Notes under the pieces: model-generated
Seen by the model: only the letters and a program-made list of their open reading frames with translations
Database searches by the model: none
What the model was told of the DNA's origin: nothing
Assembly: GCF_900100435.1 (NCBI RefSeq)
Contig: NZ_FNEX01000009.1
Span: 124,001 to 188,000, forward strand
Length of the DNA: 64,000 nucleotides
DNA from: Pedobacter sp. ok626
GTDB taxonomy: Bacteria; Bacteroidota; Bacteroidia; Sphingobacteriales; Sphingobacteriaceae
Direction of reading: 5' to 3'
Program-made: the position numbers and the translations under genes
Shown here: in pieces, positions 43,780-51,940 of the stretch
How positions within the stretch are numbered: the first letter of the stretch is position 1
Layout of the letters: the number at the start of each line of letters is the position of its first letter

Positions 43780-44964
43780 ATGCGAATATTTCATCTAAAG
43801 TACTGTTTAGCTTTATGTTTTTGCTTAAGTTCAGCTTATGGGCAAAGCATAATTGATTCCGTTGAAATAACGGTCAAACCGTATGTTGGACTTCGTGGCC
43901 ATACTGCTATTTTCGACAAGCAAATGGAACTTCAGGAAAACGCATCGAGAATCGGAACAGAATTAAGTATCAGAAAAGGAAAAATCGGTTTTGTTGCTGG
44001 GGTAGAAATACAGGTGAATATGTTTAGAGGAAGTTCGTCATTCAATGCTGATGGAAACTTATCAGGTGGATTTCTGAACATCCAAGCCTCGCAGACGCAA
44101 CAGGTTTTTGGAAACCGTTTGGGATATCTAGGAATAGATCTGGATAAATATGGCACCCTTACCATCGGAAAACAGTGGAGCGTTTACCGGGACATCAGCT
44201 CGTACACAGACAGATTCAATGTCTTCGGGTCAAGAGCATCCGCAACTTTTGTTGGCGGGACAGATGGCGGTGAAAACGGAACGGGACGTGCAGATCAGTC
44301 TATAATCTATAGAAACCAGATTGGCCCTTTACATTTTGGCGGCCAGATTCAGGCAAGAGCCGGCAATAACAATCGGTTTATCGATGGATTTGGATTATCT
44401 ACCCAACTGGAAATAATGCAAGATTTTTTCTTTGGAACAGCTTATAACCGCGCTTTTCTAAGCAAGAATACGATAACCGGTGGAAAAATATTAGGGCTTT
44501 CCGGACATCCGACCTATATCACTTTAGGTACTAAGTATATGGGTAAGAAAATAGATTTCAGTATGATCTATGCATTCCAAAAAAGCGGAGACTTTGCGCA
44601 AGGTTTTTACATAGATCCCCAATCCGGAGAAGTCAAACCGACGGTCGTTTTCGACGCCAAAGGAATTGAAATCTTCGGCAAGTATAAATTTGATAAAATA
44701 GCCATACTTGCCGGTTACAATCATTACGCGCCAATAATAGGTCACATTTCAAATGTCTTCGGTCAACTTCCCGTCCATAAGAACTTCAAAAGAAACGATT
44801 TTATTGTCGGCATCGCCTATCAACCGCTCAAATTTGTTCAGTTTTATAGCGAGCAACGTATATCGACCGGAAAAAATGCTGTTGGAGAACAAGAAAAAAG
44901 TGTTTTTACATTGGGTATGAAAATAGATGTTTCTAAAAAGTTCAACAAAGTAGTTCTTTTATAA
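43780..44964 (+). CDS. Gram-negative porin-type outer-membrane protein
   Basis: Protein of 394 residues (signal MRIFHLKYCLALCFCLSSAY). From residue 30 on it consists of alternating amphipathic strands (ITVKPYVGLRGHTAIF, IGFVAGVEIQVNMF, LGYLGIDLDKYGTLTIGKQW, GPLHFGGQIQARAGNN) and ends in a strand that carries the membrane-insertion signature (FTLGMKIDVSKKFNKVVLL). The pattern GxLxIGKQW and the glycine-rich loop GTDGGENGTGRAD are typical of trimeric general porins. It probably lets the amidase substrate into the periplasm. It starts 92 bp after the amidase gene. Confidence 0.8.
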   Translation: MRIFHLKYCLALCFCLSSAYGQSIIDSVEITVKPYVGLRGHTAIFDKQMELQENASRIGTELSIRKGKIGFVAGVEIQVNMFRGSSSFNADGNLSGGFLNIQASQTQQVFGNRLGYLGIDLDKYGTLTIGKQWSVYRDISSYTDRFNVFGSRASATFVGGTDGGENGTGRADQSIIYRNQIGPLHFGGQIQARAGNNNRFIDGFGLSTQLEIMQDFFFGTAYNRAFLSKNTITGGKILGLSGHPTYITLGTKYMGKKIDFSMIYAFQKSGDFAQGFYIDPQSGEVKPTVVFDAKGIEIFGKYKFDKIAILAGYNHYAPIIGHISNVFGQLPVHKNFKRNDFIVGIAYQPLKFVQFYSEQRISTGKNAVGEQEKSVFTLGMKIDVSKKFNKVVLL

Positions 44965-44989
44965 ACTACATCCGATTTTATTATAAGTT

Positions 44990-45538
44990 ATGAAACGACA
45001 AATCATCATCTACCACAAATCAATTTCACTTGTATGTTTTATGGCTATCTGTTTTGCCACAAAAGCACAGGAAGTAACTAAACTGATCCAGGCTTCTGTT
45101 CAGGTTTCCAGACCTACATCTGCCCTGCTTGAGGTTACAAGTATCGGATATGGTGCGGCGTTAAAAGGCATGTATGGCTTTGGAAGTGACAACCAGCAAG
45201 TAACCCTGGAAGGTGGCTATAATCGTTTCCCGGTTAAAAAACTCCCAGCCAATATTCAGGCTTATTACTCAGCTGTTCCAATTTATGCGGGCTACCGTTA
45301 CATCATCAAGCGTTATACACTCGAGGCCCAGGCTGGAATATCGCTAAACCGAATTATAGGTCGTAATACCATGCGCTCAATGAGTAGAAATGAAACTGAC
45401 TTTGGCTGGGCGTTGGCTGTAGGTTATCTATTGAAAAATTTTGAAGTCGGCCTCAGATATCACAATTCAGATGTAAAAAATACCGAAGACAATTTAACTT
45501 TTCTTGGAATACGGATGGCTTACAATATTAAGTTGTAG
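44990..45538 (+). CDS. Small outer-membrane beta-barrel protein
   Basis: Protein of 182 residues with a signal segment (SISLVCFMAICFATKAQ) and alternating strands of an eight-stranded type barrel (SALLEVTSIGYGAALKGMYG, QVTLEGGYNRFPVKKL, AYYSAVPIYAGYRYIIKRYT, FEVGLRYHNSDVKNTEDNL), ending in LGIRMAYNIKL with a terminal hydrophobic residue. This resembles the OmpA/OmpW-like porin fold but lacks any recognisable signature. It is 25 bp downstream of the porin gene, so it is in the same transcription unit. Confidence 0.7.
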   Translation: MKRQIIIYHKSISLVCFMAICFATKAQEVTKLIQASVQVSRPTSALLEVTSIGYGAALKGMYGFGSDNQQVTLEGGYNRFPVKKLPANIQAYYSAVPIYAGYRYIIKRYTLEAQAGISLNRIIGRNTMRSMSRNETDFGWALAVGYLLKNFEVGLRYHNSDVKNTEDNLTFLGIRMAYNIKL

Positions 45539-45572
45539 GTCGGGCTTATGCCTTGAATAAATATTAAAAATT

Positions 45573-46718
45573 ATGCTCAAAAAACAAATAAGTAATTTCA
45601 GAATCCGCAGGCTAGTTACTTGCTCGCTAATGATTTTTTGCCTGCAAGGCTGTATAAAAGAAGCGCTACCAAATATTGAAGCAGATGTCATTGCGGTTGA
45701 TTATGTTGCTGATGATTTTTTTGCAGAACCTCAGATCAGCAACAGGGAAATAAAGTTATTTCTCAATAAGGAAAAAAACAACATCAACTCATTTAAATTT
45801 CAATTTAAATTATCCAGAGGTGCTACAAGTATACCGCAATCAGGTACACCTCAAGATTTTTCTAACCCCGTTGAGTATGTTGTAACATCTGAAAATGGTG
45901 AATTTAAAAAAACCTACAAAGTTACAGCTACTGATGAAAAACTGGCTTTTACACCATTATCCTTCGACTTTGAAAACTACAGCATTGAGAACCAAAACAA
46001 ATACACCATATTTTATGACTTAAGTAACGGTAAAGCATCAGATACCTGGTCATCCGGAAACGCAGGATTTGTGCTGAGTATTTCACCACTTAAAAAAAAG
46101 GAACCTTCGCTTTATCCACTACAGTTCACAGAACAAGCGCATAGCGGAAAGTATGCTGCTAAATTGGAAACAAAATCTACTGGAGTTTTTGGGTCCAGTG
46201 CAAAAAAACCTATCGCAGCAGGAAATATTTTCCTGGGAAAATTTGATTCTGGAAATGTAATGGGTGATCCGTTAAAATCTACGATGTTTGGTATTCCTAT
46301 TGCTAAAGCTCCTGCTTCTTTCGAGGGGTTTTACCATTATACACCGGGAGAACAGGTGATTGACGAAGAAAGCAAGCCAAGTAGTGAAATTGAATCTTGC
46401 TCATTAGTAGCTGTACTTTTCGATGCGGAAGCTTTGTTTTTGTCTTCGGGATCTTATTTCCTAAATGGCACCAACATCTTAACGGATAAAAGCATCGTAG
46501 CAAAAGCTGAGTTGTACGATTCCGAACCAACTCAAGGCGACAGGTATAAACCATTTTCTATCCCTTTTCAATACCTCTCCCAACCCATTGGTAAAGATTT
46601 CAATACTGGCCGTTACAAAATTGCAATCGTGTTAAGCTCAAGCAAGAACGGCGATCGTTTTACCGGGGCAATTGGAAGCATATTATTAATTGACGACTTA
46701 AAAATAAATATCCTATGA
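45573..46718 (+). CDS. PCMD-domain lipoprotein
   Basis: Lipoprotein of 381 residues (SLMIFCLQGCIKEALPNIE). After an N-terminal Ig-like domain (about 35-130, PQISNREIKLFLNKEKNN, VTSENGEFKKTYKVTATDEK) comes a PCMD (putative carbohydrate metabolism) domain, a jelly-roll with FDFENYSIENQNKYTIFYDL, DTWSSGNAGFVLSI, HSGKYAAKLETKSTGVFG, FEGFYHYTPGEQ and RYKIAIVLSSSKNGDRFTGA, and the C-terminal LLIDDLKINIL. PCMD proteins are cell-surface lipoproteins that probably bind glycan or glycoconjugates. It overlaps the next gene by 4 bp. Confidence 0.85.
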   Translation: MLKKQISNFRIRRLVTCSLMIFCLQGCIKEALPNIEADVIAVDYVADDFFAEPQISNREIKLFLNKEKNNINSFKFQFKLSRGATSIPQSGTPQDFSNPVEYVVTSENGEFKKTYKVTATDEKLAFTPLSFDFENYSIENQNKYTIFYDLSNGKASDTWSSGNAGFVLSISPLKKKEPSLYPLQFTEQAHSGKYAAKLETKSTGVFGSSAKKPIAAGNIFLGKFDSGNVMGDPLKSTMFGIPIAKAPASFEGFYHYTPGEQVIDEESKPSSEIESCSLVAVLFDAEALFLSSGSYFLNGTNILTDKSIVAKAELYDSEPTQGDRYKPFSIPFQYLSQPIGKDFNTGRYKIAIVLSSSKNGDRFTGAIGSILLIDDLKINIL

Positions 46719-47491
46719 AATTTAAATTATTTACAACCGCTGTTTTTTGTTTTTTCTACACCTTAACTTTCGCACAGAATCGTTCAGCCTTTTTTGATTC
46801 TTTTAAAGCTGATAAATTGGTTTTTCGAGCCGGATTTAATATTGGTGGTATAGCTCCAACTTCTATACCTCAGGAGGTTCGTGATATTGAAGGGTATAAA
46901 CCCATTACTCCTTTCTCTTTTGGTGTAGAAATTCCTTTTTTCCAAATTGACAATAAATGGGAGCTAATTACGGGTCTGAATGTTAAAAGCAATGGAATGA
47001 AAGCCGGCGCATTTGTTGAAAATTTCAGAGGAATGATCAATTTGGAAAATACGCCCTACCAGAATATATTTGGATATTTTACAGGTTCTGTTAAAACTAA
47101 TGCACACAATTGGTATTTAGAAATACCTATTCAGGTGCGTTATTCATTCAACGAGAAATGGAAGATGCTTGGTGGAATATCCTTTTCGAATACGATATCC
47201 AGATCATTTGAAGGCGGCGTTAGAGATGCATATATAAGATTAGGCGCACCTACAGCACAAAAGATTGATGTTCCTAATGCAACTTTCAAAACTTCAAGTC
47301 AGATTAGAAAATTTGATTTCGGAGGACAATTGGGTGCTGAATGCCGTATAAATAATATTTGGGACATCAGAGGAATGGTCAATTATGGCTTTACCAATGT
47401 ACTTAATCCGCCTAAAGAAAACTTGCCGGTTTCATTGCATAATGTTTTCTTCAATTTGACTGCCGGTTACGCATTACCATTAAAAAAATAG
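46715..47491 (+). CDS. PorT-like outer-membrane beta-barrel protein
   Basis: Protein of 258 residues with signal (LFTTAVFCFFYTLTFAQ). Strand pattern of an outer-membrane barrel: VFRAGFNIGGIAPTSIP, FSFGVEIPFFQIDNKWELI, NWYLEIPIQVRYSFNEKWKM, FGGQLGAECRINNIWDIR, and the closing FNLTAGYALPLKK. The first strand resembles the PorT/OMP_b-brl_2 family. It overlaps the PCMD gene by 4 bp and precedes the amidohydrolase by 59 bp, so the block 42626-48882 is likely one operon. Role unknown. Confidence 0.72.
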   Translation: MKFKLFTTAVFCFFYTLTFAQNRSAFFDSFKADKLVFRAGFNIGGIAPTSIPQEVRDIEGYKPITPFSFGVEIPFFQIDNKWELITGLNVKSNGMKAGAFVENFRGMINLENTPYQNIFGYFTGSVKTNAHNWYLEIPIQVRYSFNEKWKMLGGISFSNTISRSFEGGVRDAYIRLGAPTAQKIDVPNATFKTSSQIRKFDFGGQLGAECRINNIWDIRGMVNYGFTNVLNPPKENLPVSLHNVFFNLTAGYALPLKK

Positions 47492-47550
47492 CATTCAAGT
47501 CTATTCTAGATCCGAAATATTCACAAGTATTTTAATTAAAAACAGAACAC

Positions 47551-48882
47551 ATGAAATTAAAATTTATCGCAGTGCTTTTTTTCATTAGCACATCTATAAC
47601 TATAGCACAGACAAAACAAATCCTTATAGAAAATGTAAGGCTCATAGACCATAAAACAGCTGCACTTACAGAACCGATGAATGTCTTAGTTTCCGGTCAG
47701 ATAATTCAAAAGATAAGTTCTTCTGCTATTGCTGTAAACGGCTTGGATATTGTAAAAATTAATGGTAACGGTAAAACCTTAATGCCTGGTTTAATTGATG
47801 CCCATGTACATATGGTATTTGGGTCCTTAACGATGGCTCAGATGATGGCTCCAAATACTTCTGAAGAGGCTCTAATAAATAGCGTCGGGATTTCTGCGCA
47901 ACAAATGCTCATGCGGGGATTTACAAGCGTTCGTGATGCGGGAGGTCCAATTTTTCCTTTAAAATTGGCCATCGATAAAGGTAAAATTGCGGGACCACGA
48001 ATCTGGCCATCCGGAGCCACCATTAGTCAAACAGCAGGACATGGCGATTTCAGAACACCAGATGAACGTTCACGTCGGTTCTTCGGGAAGCCTTCCCGGG
48101 CAGAACAACTTGGTGCTACATTTATAGCCGATGGCCGAGACGAAATACTAACGGCAGTTAGAGAAAATTTACGCTTTGGAGCAAGTCAGATAAAGCTGAT
48201 GGCGGGCGGAGGAACTTCCTCTGCCTACGACCCGATTGATGTTACCCAATATACACTAGACGAAATGAAAGCTGCGGTAGAAGCAGCGGAAGACTGGGGA
48301 ACCTATGTAATGGTACACGCCTATACACCCAGAGCGGTACAACGTGCCGTAGAAGCAGGTGTAAAGTCTATAGAACATGGTCAGATGCTTGACGAGGAGA
48401 CATTGAAATTACTAGCCGAGAAAAATGTCTGGTTAAGCCTTCAGAATTTGATGGATAACCATGATAACATGGACGAGCAACGCAAAGAAAAACGGAAACC
48501 TGTATTAGACGGACAAGACAAAGTATGGCCTTTAGCTAAAAGGCTAGGCGTAAAATTAGCTTGGGGAACAGATTTCCTTTTTGAACCTGAACTCAACAAA
48601 GATCAAAATAGCTATATCGTCCGGCTTCAAAAATGGTTTAGCAACGCAGAAATTTTAAAAATGATTACACAGGATAACGGTGAGTTGCTACAGCTTTCCG
48701 GACTTCGAAGCCCATATCCTGGAAAAATTGGCGTAATAGAGGAAAACGCCTATGCCGATTTATTATTGGTTGATGGCAATCCACTAAAAGATCTATCCTT
48801 AATCACCAATCCAGAAAAAAACTTTTTGTTGATCATGAAAAATGGACATGTTTATAAAAACACTATTAAAATTAAAAAATAA
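47551..48882 (+). CDS. Secreted amidohydrolase (imidazolonepropionase-like family)
   Basis: Protein of 443 residues (signal MKLKFIAVLFFISTSITIAQ), amidohydrolase superfamily with a metal-binding TIM barrel. Metal ligands: H85 and H87 in MPGLIDAHVHMVFG, later histidines in YVMVHAYTPRAVQRAVEAGV and KSIEHGQMLDEETL, and the catalytic Asp in LAWGTDFLFEPEL. The ending LADLLLVDGNPLKDL-like YADLLLVDGNPL is typical of the prolidase/imidazolonepropionase-related subgroup that cleaves N-acyl or dipeptide-like amides. Together with the amidase at 42626 it could degrade an acylated amine in the periplasm. A terminator follows. Confidence 0.87.
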   Translation: MKLKFIAVLFFISTSITIAQTKQILIENVRLIDHKTAALTEPMNVLVSGQIIQKISSSAIAVNGLDIVKINGNGKTLMPGLIDAHVHMVFGSLTMAQMMAPNTSEEALINSVGISAQQMLMRGFTSVRDAGGPIFPLKLAIDKGKIAGPRIWPSGATISQTAGHGDFRTPDERSRRFFGKPSRAEQLGATFIADGRDEILTAVRENLRFGASQIKLMAGGGTSSAYDPIDVTQYTLDEMKAAVEAAEDWGTYVMVHAYTPRAVQRAVEAGVKSIEHGQMLDEETLKLLAEKNVWLSLQNLMDNHDNMDEQRKEKRKPVLDGQDKVWPLAKRLGVKLAWGTDFLFEPELNKDQNSYIVRLQKWFSNAEILKMITQDNGELLQLSGLRSPYPGKIGVIEENAYADLLLVDGNPLKDLSLITNPEKNFLLIMKNGHVYKNTIKIKK

Positions 48883-48891
48883 CAATGATAA

Positions 48892-48925
48892 TAAAGGTGA
48901 TTCCAAGAAAGGGATTGCCTTTTTT
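48892..48925 (+). terminator. Terminator at end of amidase/amidohydrolase operon
   Basis: Stem AAAGGTGATTCC with GGGATTGCCTTT (12 bp including G-T pairs) followed by TTTTAATT, 10 bp after the amidohydrolase stop codon. It ends the operon. Confidence 0.75.
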
Positions 48926-49093
48926 AATTAGTATAACTTTGATATCGATCTGTAGAAGAGATACAATTCTCAAAAGTGACGAAGAACCACTTTCACTGAA
49001 ATATGCATACAGACAGAAAAAACACTTATTTTGATCCGATCAACAAATTTGGTTATTTTCGTTTAGCGATCTTATTAAACCTCTAACCACGAT

Positions 49094-50104
49094 ATGCAGA
49101 ATCTAGCCACTTTTTTAACCCGTCTACAGACTTTTGATTTACGCATTATTACCAAGGGCGAACTGCAAAACCGGATAAAAGAGGAAGAACAGAAACAAGC
49201 CTATAGCCTTGTTCATGAGACACAGTATTATAAGTCGTTTAGCTATAAGAGTGAAACCAGGGTATTGAAAGATACTGCGCTGATAGACCTGCTATCTCTT
49301 AATGACATTAGTATAAAAAGGGAACTTGCACAACTAAAAAAATTAAAAGAAAGGTTTAAATTGTTCTGGACAAACTTCCAACAAAGTTACAGGGAGTTTC
49401 AAACAGAATATCCCCGCAGTTATATCTTTTCAATCGGTCTTGATCGTTTATTTATTGTCAGAAACCTACAACCCGATCACAGCGATATTTTTATTGGTGA
49501 TGAATTTGTGGAGAGTTTGAGCGATTCGGTCAAACTCCGGGAGATTTTTTTAAATGAACTAATCAATGACATTGAAGAAACGTTATACCCTAAGGAAACG
49601 TTTGAGGAATGGAAAGCAAAGCAGAAAAGCCCAGAAACAAACAAAAGCATAAGTACTGATCTATCTGCTAAAGTTCCTTTTAATGAAGATGCAGGCTTGC
49701 CAAAATTCAACGAATTGATTACTGGTGATTTCTTACAACTGATGAAAATCTATTTTTCCGAAGCACATCATATCGGGCTTACTGCTTTAATCAATGCTGG
49801 TGTAAAGCCTGAAAATCAGCTTATCTTTAAGGGAAATGGCAATCAGCTTGCGGATGCTTTTAAACAGCTTTATGAAGCCAACCTGATTGTAGGTTGTAAA
49901 AAATCCGAACTCGAAAAATGGATTGCCCAGCACTTTCTATATGCTACAGGAGACGTACCAAAAGAGTATACAGAAGGTTGGCTAAGCTCTGTAATCTCTA
50001 CAGATACTAAGTACTGTAAATCCCCGATAATGGAAGTTTTAATAAAAGAAAAGATTTCTACCATTATTCCTACTGTCAGAAACAAGAAAAATAGTAAATA
50101 TTAG
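49094..50104 (+). CDS. Conserved mobile-element protein of unknown function
   Basis: Protein of 336 residues, no membrane segment, no signal. The N-terminal half is helical with many charged residues (FDLRIITKGELQNRIKEEEQ, LKKLKERFKLFWTNFQQSYR, IFLNELINDIEETLYP). The C-terminal part from about 210 (FNELITGDFLQLMKIYFSEA, LIVGCKKSELEKWIAQHFLY) reads like the last domain of proteins common on Bacteroidota mobile elements. I considered RteC, the tetracycline-type excision regulator, but the characteristic core is not convincing. It begins the mobility section of the island. Confidence 0.6.
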   Translation: MQNLATFLTRLQTFDLRIITKGELQNRIKEEEQKQAYSLVHETQYYKSFSYKSETRVLKDTALIDLLSLNDISIKRELAQLKKLKERFKLFWTNFQQSYREFQTEYPRSYIFSIGLDRLFIVRNLQPDHSDIFIGDEFVESLSDSVKLREIFLNELINDIEETLYPKETFEEWKAKQKSPETNKSISTDLSAKVPFNEDAGLPKFNELITGDFLQLMKIYFSEAHHIGLTALINAGVKPENQLIFKGNGNQLADAFKQLYEANLIVGCKKSELEKWIAQHFLYATGDVPKEYTEGWLSSVISTDTKYCKSPIMEVLIKEKISTIIPTVRNKKNSKY

Positions 50105-50193
50105 TAGGGAAACAGTAAGGATGCGGTTTGACCTGTTGTAACCGTACAAAACAAGCCTCTACCATTGCAGTATCAAAACAAAAGATACTGTAT

Positions 50194-50535
50194 ATGAATT
50201 ACACATTTGAACAATTGCCGGAAGCCATCAGTACCTTACACGAAAAGGTCGATAGCATTAAAGACCTGCTAGTGGAAAACCAACTAGCAAGTCAGTCCCC
50301 CCATTCAGACTTATTAACTATTACCCAAGCCGCTGAATTTCTTAAACTTTCCGTACCCACACTTTACACCAAGGTAAGCCGTGGAGAAATTCCTGTAAAC
50401 AAACGTGGCAAAAGACTTTATTTCTCTACGGGTGAATTATCTGCTTGGATAAAAGCGGGCAAAAAGAAAACCGTAGAAGAAACCCAAAGCGACCTTAAAC
50501 ATAAGTGTACAGAGGAAAACCCACCACCCGAGTAG
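50194..50535 (+). CDS. Excisionase-like HTH protein
   Basis: Protein of 113 residues. A helical arm (FEQLPEAISTLHEKVDSIKD) is followed by a winged HTH of the HTH_17/MerR-excisionase type: LLTITQAAEFLKLSVPTLYT, KVSRGEIPVNKRGKRLYFST, GELSAWIKAGKKK. Such proteins bend DNA at attachment sites or activate transfer genes. I use the ATG at 50194; the frame is open from 50128 but the added residues have no family support. A palindromic repeat region (50541-50612) follows, which is a plausible binding site. Confidence 0.82.
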   Translation: MNYTFEQLPEAISTLHEKVDSIKDLLVENQLASQSPHSDLLTITQAAEFLKLSVPTLYTKVSRGEIPVNKRGKRLYFSTGELSAWIKAGKKKTVEETQSDLKHKCTEENPPPE

Positions 50536-50540
50536 GTTAT

Positions 50541-50612
50541 ATATCTAGATAGCCATATAGCTGATAGGCTATATAACTGTATAGCTAGTTAGCTGTATAG
50601 CCATATAATTAT
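50541..50612. repeat. Clustered ATAGCC/GGCTAT palindromic repeats
   Basis: Several overlapping copies of TATAGCC, ATATAGCT, GGCTATA and TAGCTGTATAGCCATATA occur in about 70 bp. The region can fold and is positioned between two excisionase-like HTH genes, so it may be a binding array for one of them, an origin-type iteron block or part of an excision site. Confidence 0.55.
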
Positions 50613-50680
50613 GCTAAAGAGCAATATCCAGTATAAGGAAGCGGGAATATATACAATCATCAAATCAAGGAGGAATAAGA

Positions 50681-50941
50681 ATGCAACTAGAAATTATCAC
50701 TAAAGACGATTTAAAGCAGTTTAAGACTGAACTGCTGAACGACATTAAAGATATTGTTAAACCACAGGAAGAAGCCAAGGAATGGCTTAAAAGCGCAGAA
50801 GTGCGCAAGATGCTGAATATCTCACCGGGAACCTTACAAAACCTGCGCATTAACGGAACATTGCGGTACACAAAGATTGGCGGTATGATGTATTACAAAT
50901 TATCGGACATTACTAGATTATTGGAAGGAGGTCTGCAATGA
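50681..50941 (+). CDS. Small HTH protein of excisionase type
   Basis: Protein of 86 residues: a charged helical N-terminus (MQLEIITKDDLKQFKTELLN) and an HTH_17-type domain (WLKSAEVRKMLNISPGTLQN, LRINGTLRYTKIGGMMYYKL, SDITRLLEGG). It resembles the excisionase-like proteins that accompany Bacteroidota mobilizable elements. A clear ribosome-binding sequence (AAGGAGGAATA) lies before the ATG. It overlaps the next gene by 4 bp, so the two are co-translated. Confidence 0.85.
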   Translation: MQLEIITKDDLKQFKTELLNDIKDIVKPQEEAKEWLKSAEVRKMLNISPGTLQNLRINGTLRYTKIGGMMYYKLSDITRLLEGGLQ

Positions 50942-51288
50942 CAGAAACCAGCCAACAAAGTAAGACCGCTGATTATAGTAAATGGATCAAACGTATGGGG
51001 TCGGATAGCAGAATGCTATCCACCCATGTCAGTTTGCTTACTGCGCTCTTTGTCCTTTGGCAACAAAGTGGATTTACCAATCCCTTTACCGTGAGCCGGA
51101 AAAAGCTGATGGCTTTTTCCAGAATTGCCTCAATTGCGACCTATCACAAATGCATCCGTGAACTGGATGAATTTGGATATATCCGTTATCAGCCATCCTA
51201 CCATCCAATTAAGGGAAGCCTGGTCTGGTGGCCGCTCTTATCCGAGCGGCTACCAGACCAGAAAAAGGAGCCGGGAAACCCGATGTAG
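50938..51288 (+). CDS. Mobile-element protein with winged-helix-like fold
   Basis: Protein of 116 residues. Its pattern (STHVSLLTALFVLWQQSGFT, FTVSRKKLMAFSRIASIATY, HKCIRELDEFGYIRYQPSYH) looks like a winged helix: helix, helix, then a strand pair. This form is known from element-encoded regulators and replication initiators. It overlaps the upstream HTH gene by 4 bp, and the candidate oriT begins about 100 bp after its stop. Its function is probably regulation or replication of the element. Confidence 0.7.
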   Translation: MTETSQQSKTADYSKWIKRMGSDSRMLSTHVSLLTALFVLWQQSGFTNPFTVSRKKLMAFSRIASIATYHKCIRELDEFGYIRYQPSYHPIKGSLVWWPLLSERLPDQKKEPGNPM

Positions 51289-51299
51289 CATTTACCCGG

Positions 51300-51526
51300 A
51301 TGCTCCTTTGGGGAGCTATCCGGGTAATGGAAACCGCAGGAAGTAAGGCGAGGCTTTCAGCACGCCAAACTTATGCGGTTTGTAGGAAGCAAGTTTGTGT
51401 TTTTGTTACACAAAAACTCCCCCAAGCCTGCGGCAAGGGGGAAACTTGCTTCAAGCTCCCGATGGTCGCATGAAGGGCGGGGCGCAGAAACTAAGAGCCG
51501 ATAAGTCATTTAATAAGTAAGAAGTT
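51300..51526. other. Candidate origin of transfer (oriT)
   Basis: This 230-bp gap right before mobC is rich in secondary structure. At 51386-51452, 11-bp perfect arms (GAAGCAAGTTT, AAACTTGCTTC) enclose two smaller hairpins, one GTGTTTTTGTTACAC-type and one CCCCC...GGGGG. The position directly upstream of the mobilization genes and the three-way fold are what is expected of an oriT with its nic site, which I cannot place exactly. Confidence 0.55.
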
Positions 51527-51940
51527 ATGACCGCAACAATATCAAAGACAGGTCTTAAAGACCCTAAAAATAAGTCAACTGTACGTGCCAGGCATAAAGG
51601 AGGTGCGCCACAAAAAAAGATCAAACGTGCCAGTGGCATCCGTGTCCGGCTGACCACTTCAGAACGTTTCCTGATCGAATCAAAAGCCAAGCAGGCAGGC
51701 GTTCGTATCAGTGATTGGTTCAGGGCGGCCGCCCTAAAAGCTAAGGTAGTGAGCAGAATAACAGCCGAAGACAGGCGTATTTTACACCTTCTGGCTGGCA
51801 TGGCCAACAACTTAAACCAATTAACAAAATTGGCGCATACCAGTGGGATCATGAGTATTGCGATCAAGTGCGGCCATTTGTTAACAGAAATTGACCAGAC
51901 ACTTAAATATCTTAATAGCGATGATGGGAAAGATACCTAA
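51527..51940 (+). CDS. mobC: Mobilization accessory protein MobC
   Basis: Relaxosome accessory protein of 137 residues. After a basic N-terminus the ribbon-helix-helix part follows: SGIRVRLTTSERFLIESKAK, QAGVRISDWFRAAALKAKVV. The rest is the MobC pattern RRILHLLAGMANNLNQLTKL, with the conserved GNNxNQ-like motif (here MANNLNQLTKLAHTSG). It binds oriT and helps the relaxase nick. It overlaps the relaxase start by about 20 bp, so both are translated together, and lies immediately right of the candidate oriT. Confidence 0.92.
   Translation: MTATISKTGLKDPKNKSTVRARHKGGAPQKKIKRASGIRVRLTTSERFLIESKAKQAGVRISDWFRAAALKAKVVSRITAEDRRILHLLAGMANNLNQLTKLAHTSGIMSIAIKCGHLLTEIDQTLKYLNSDDGKDT

Noticed and set aside
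49094..50104. RteC-type excision regulator
   Set aside because: The size and context fit, but the characteristic core could not be recognised; left as a conserved mobile-element protein.
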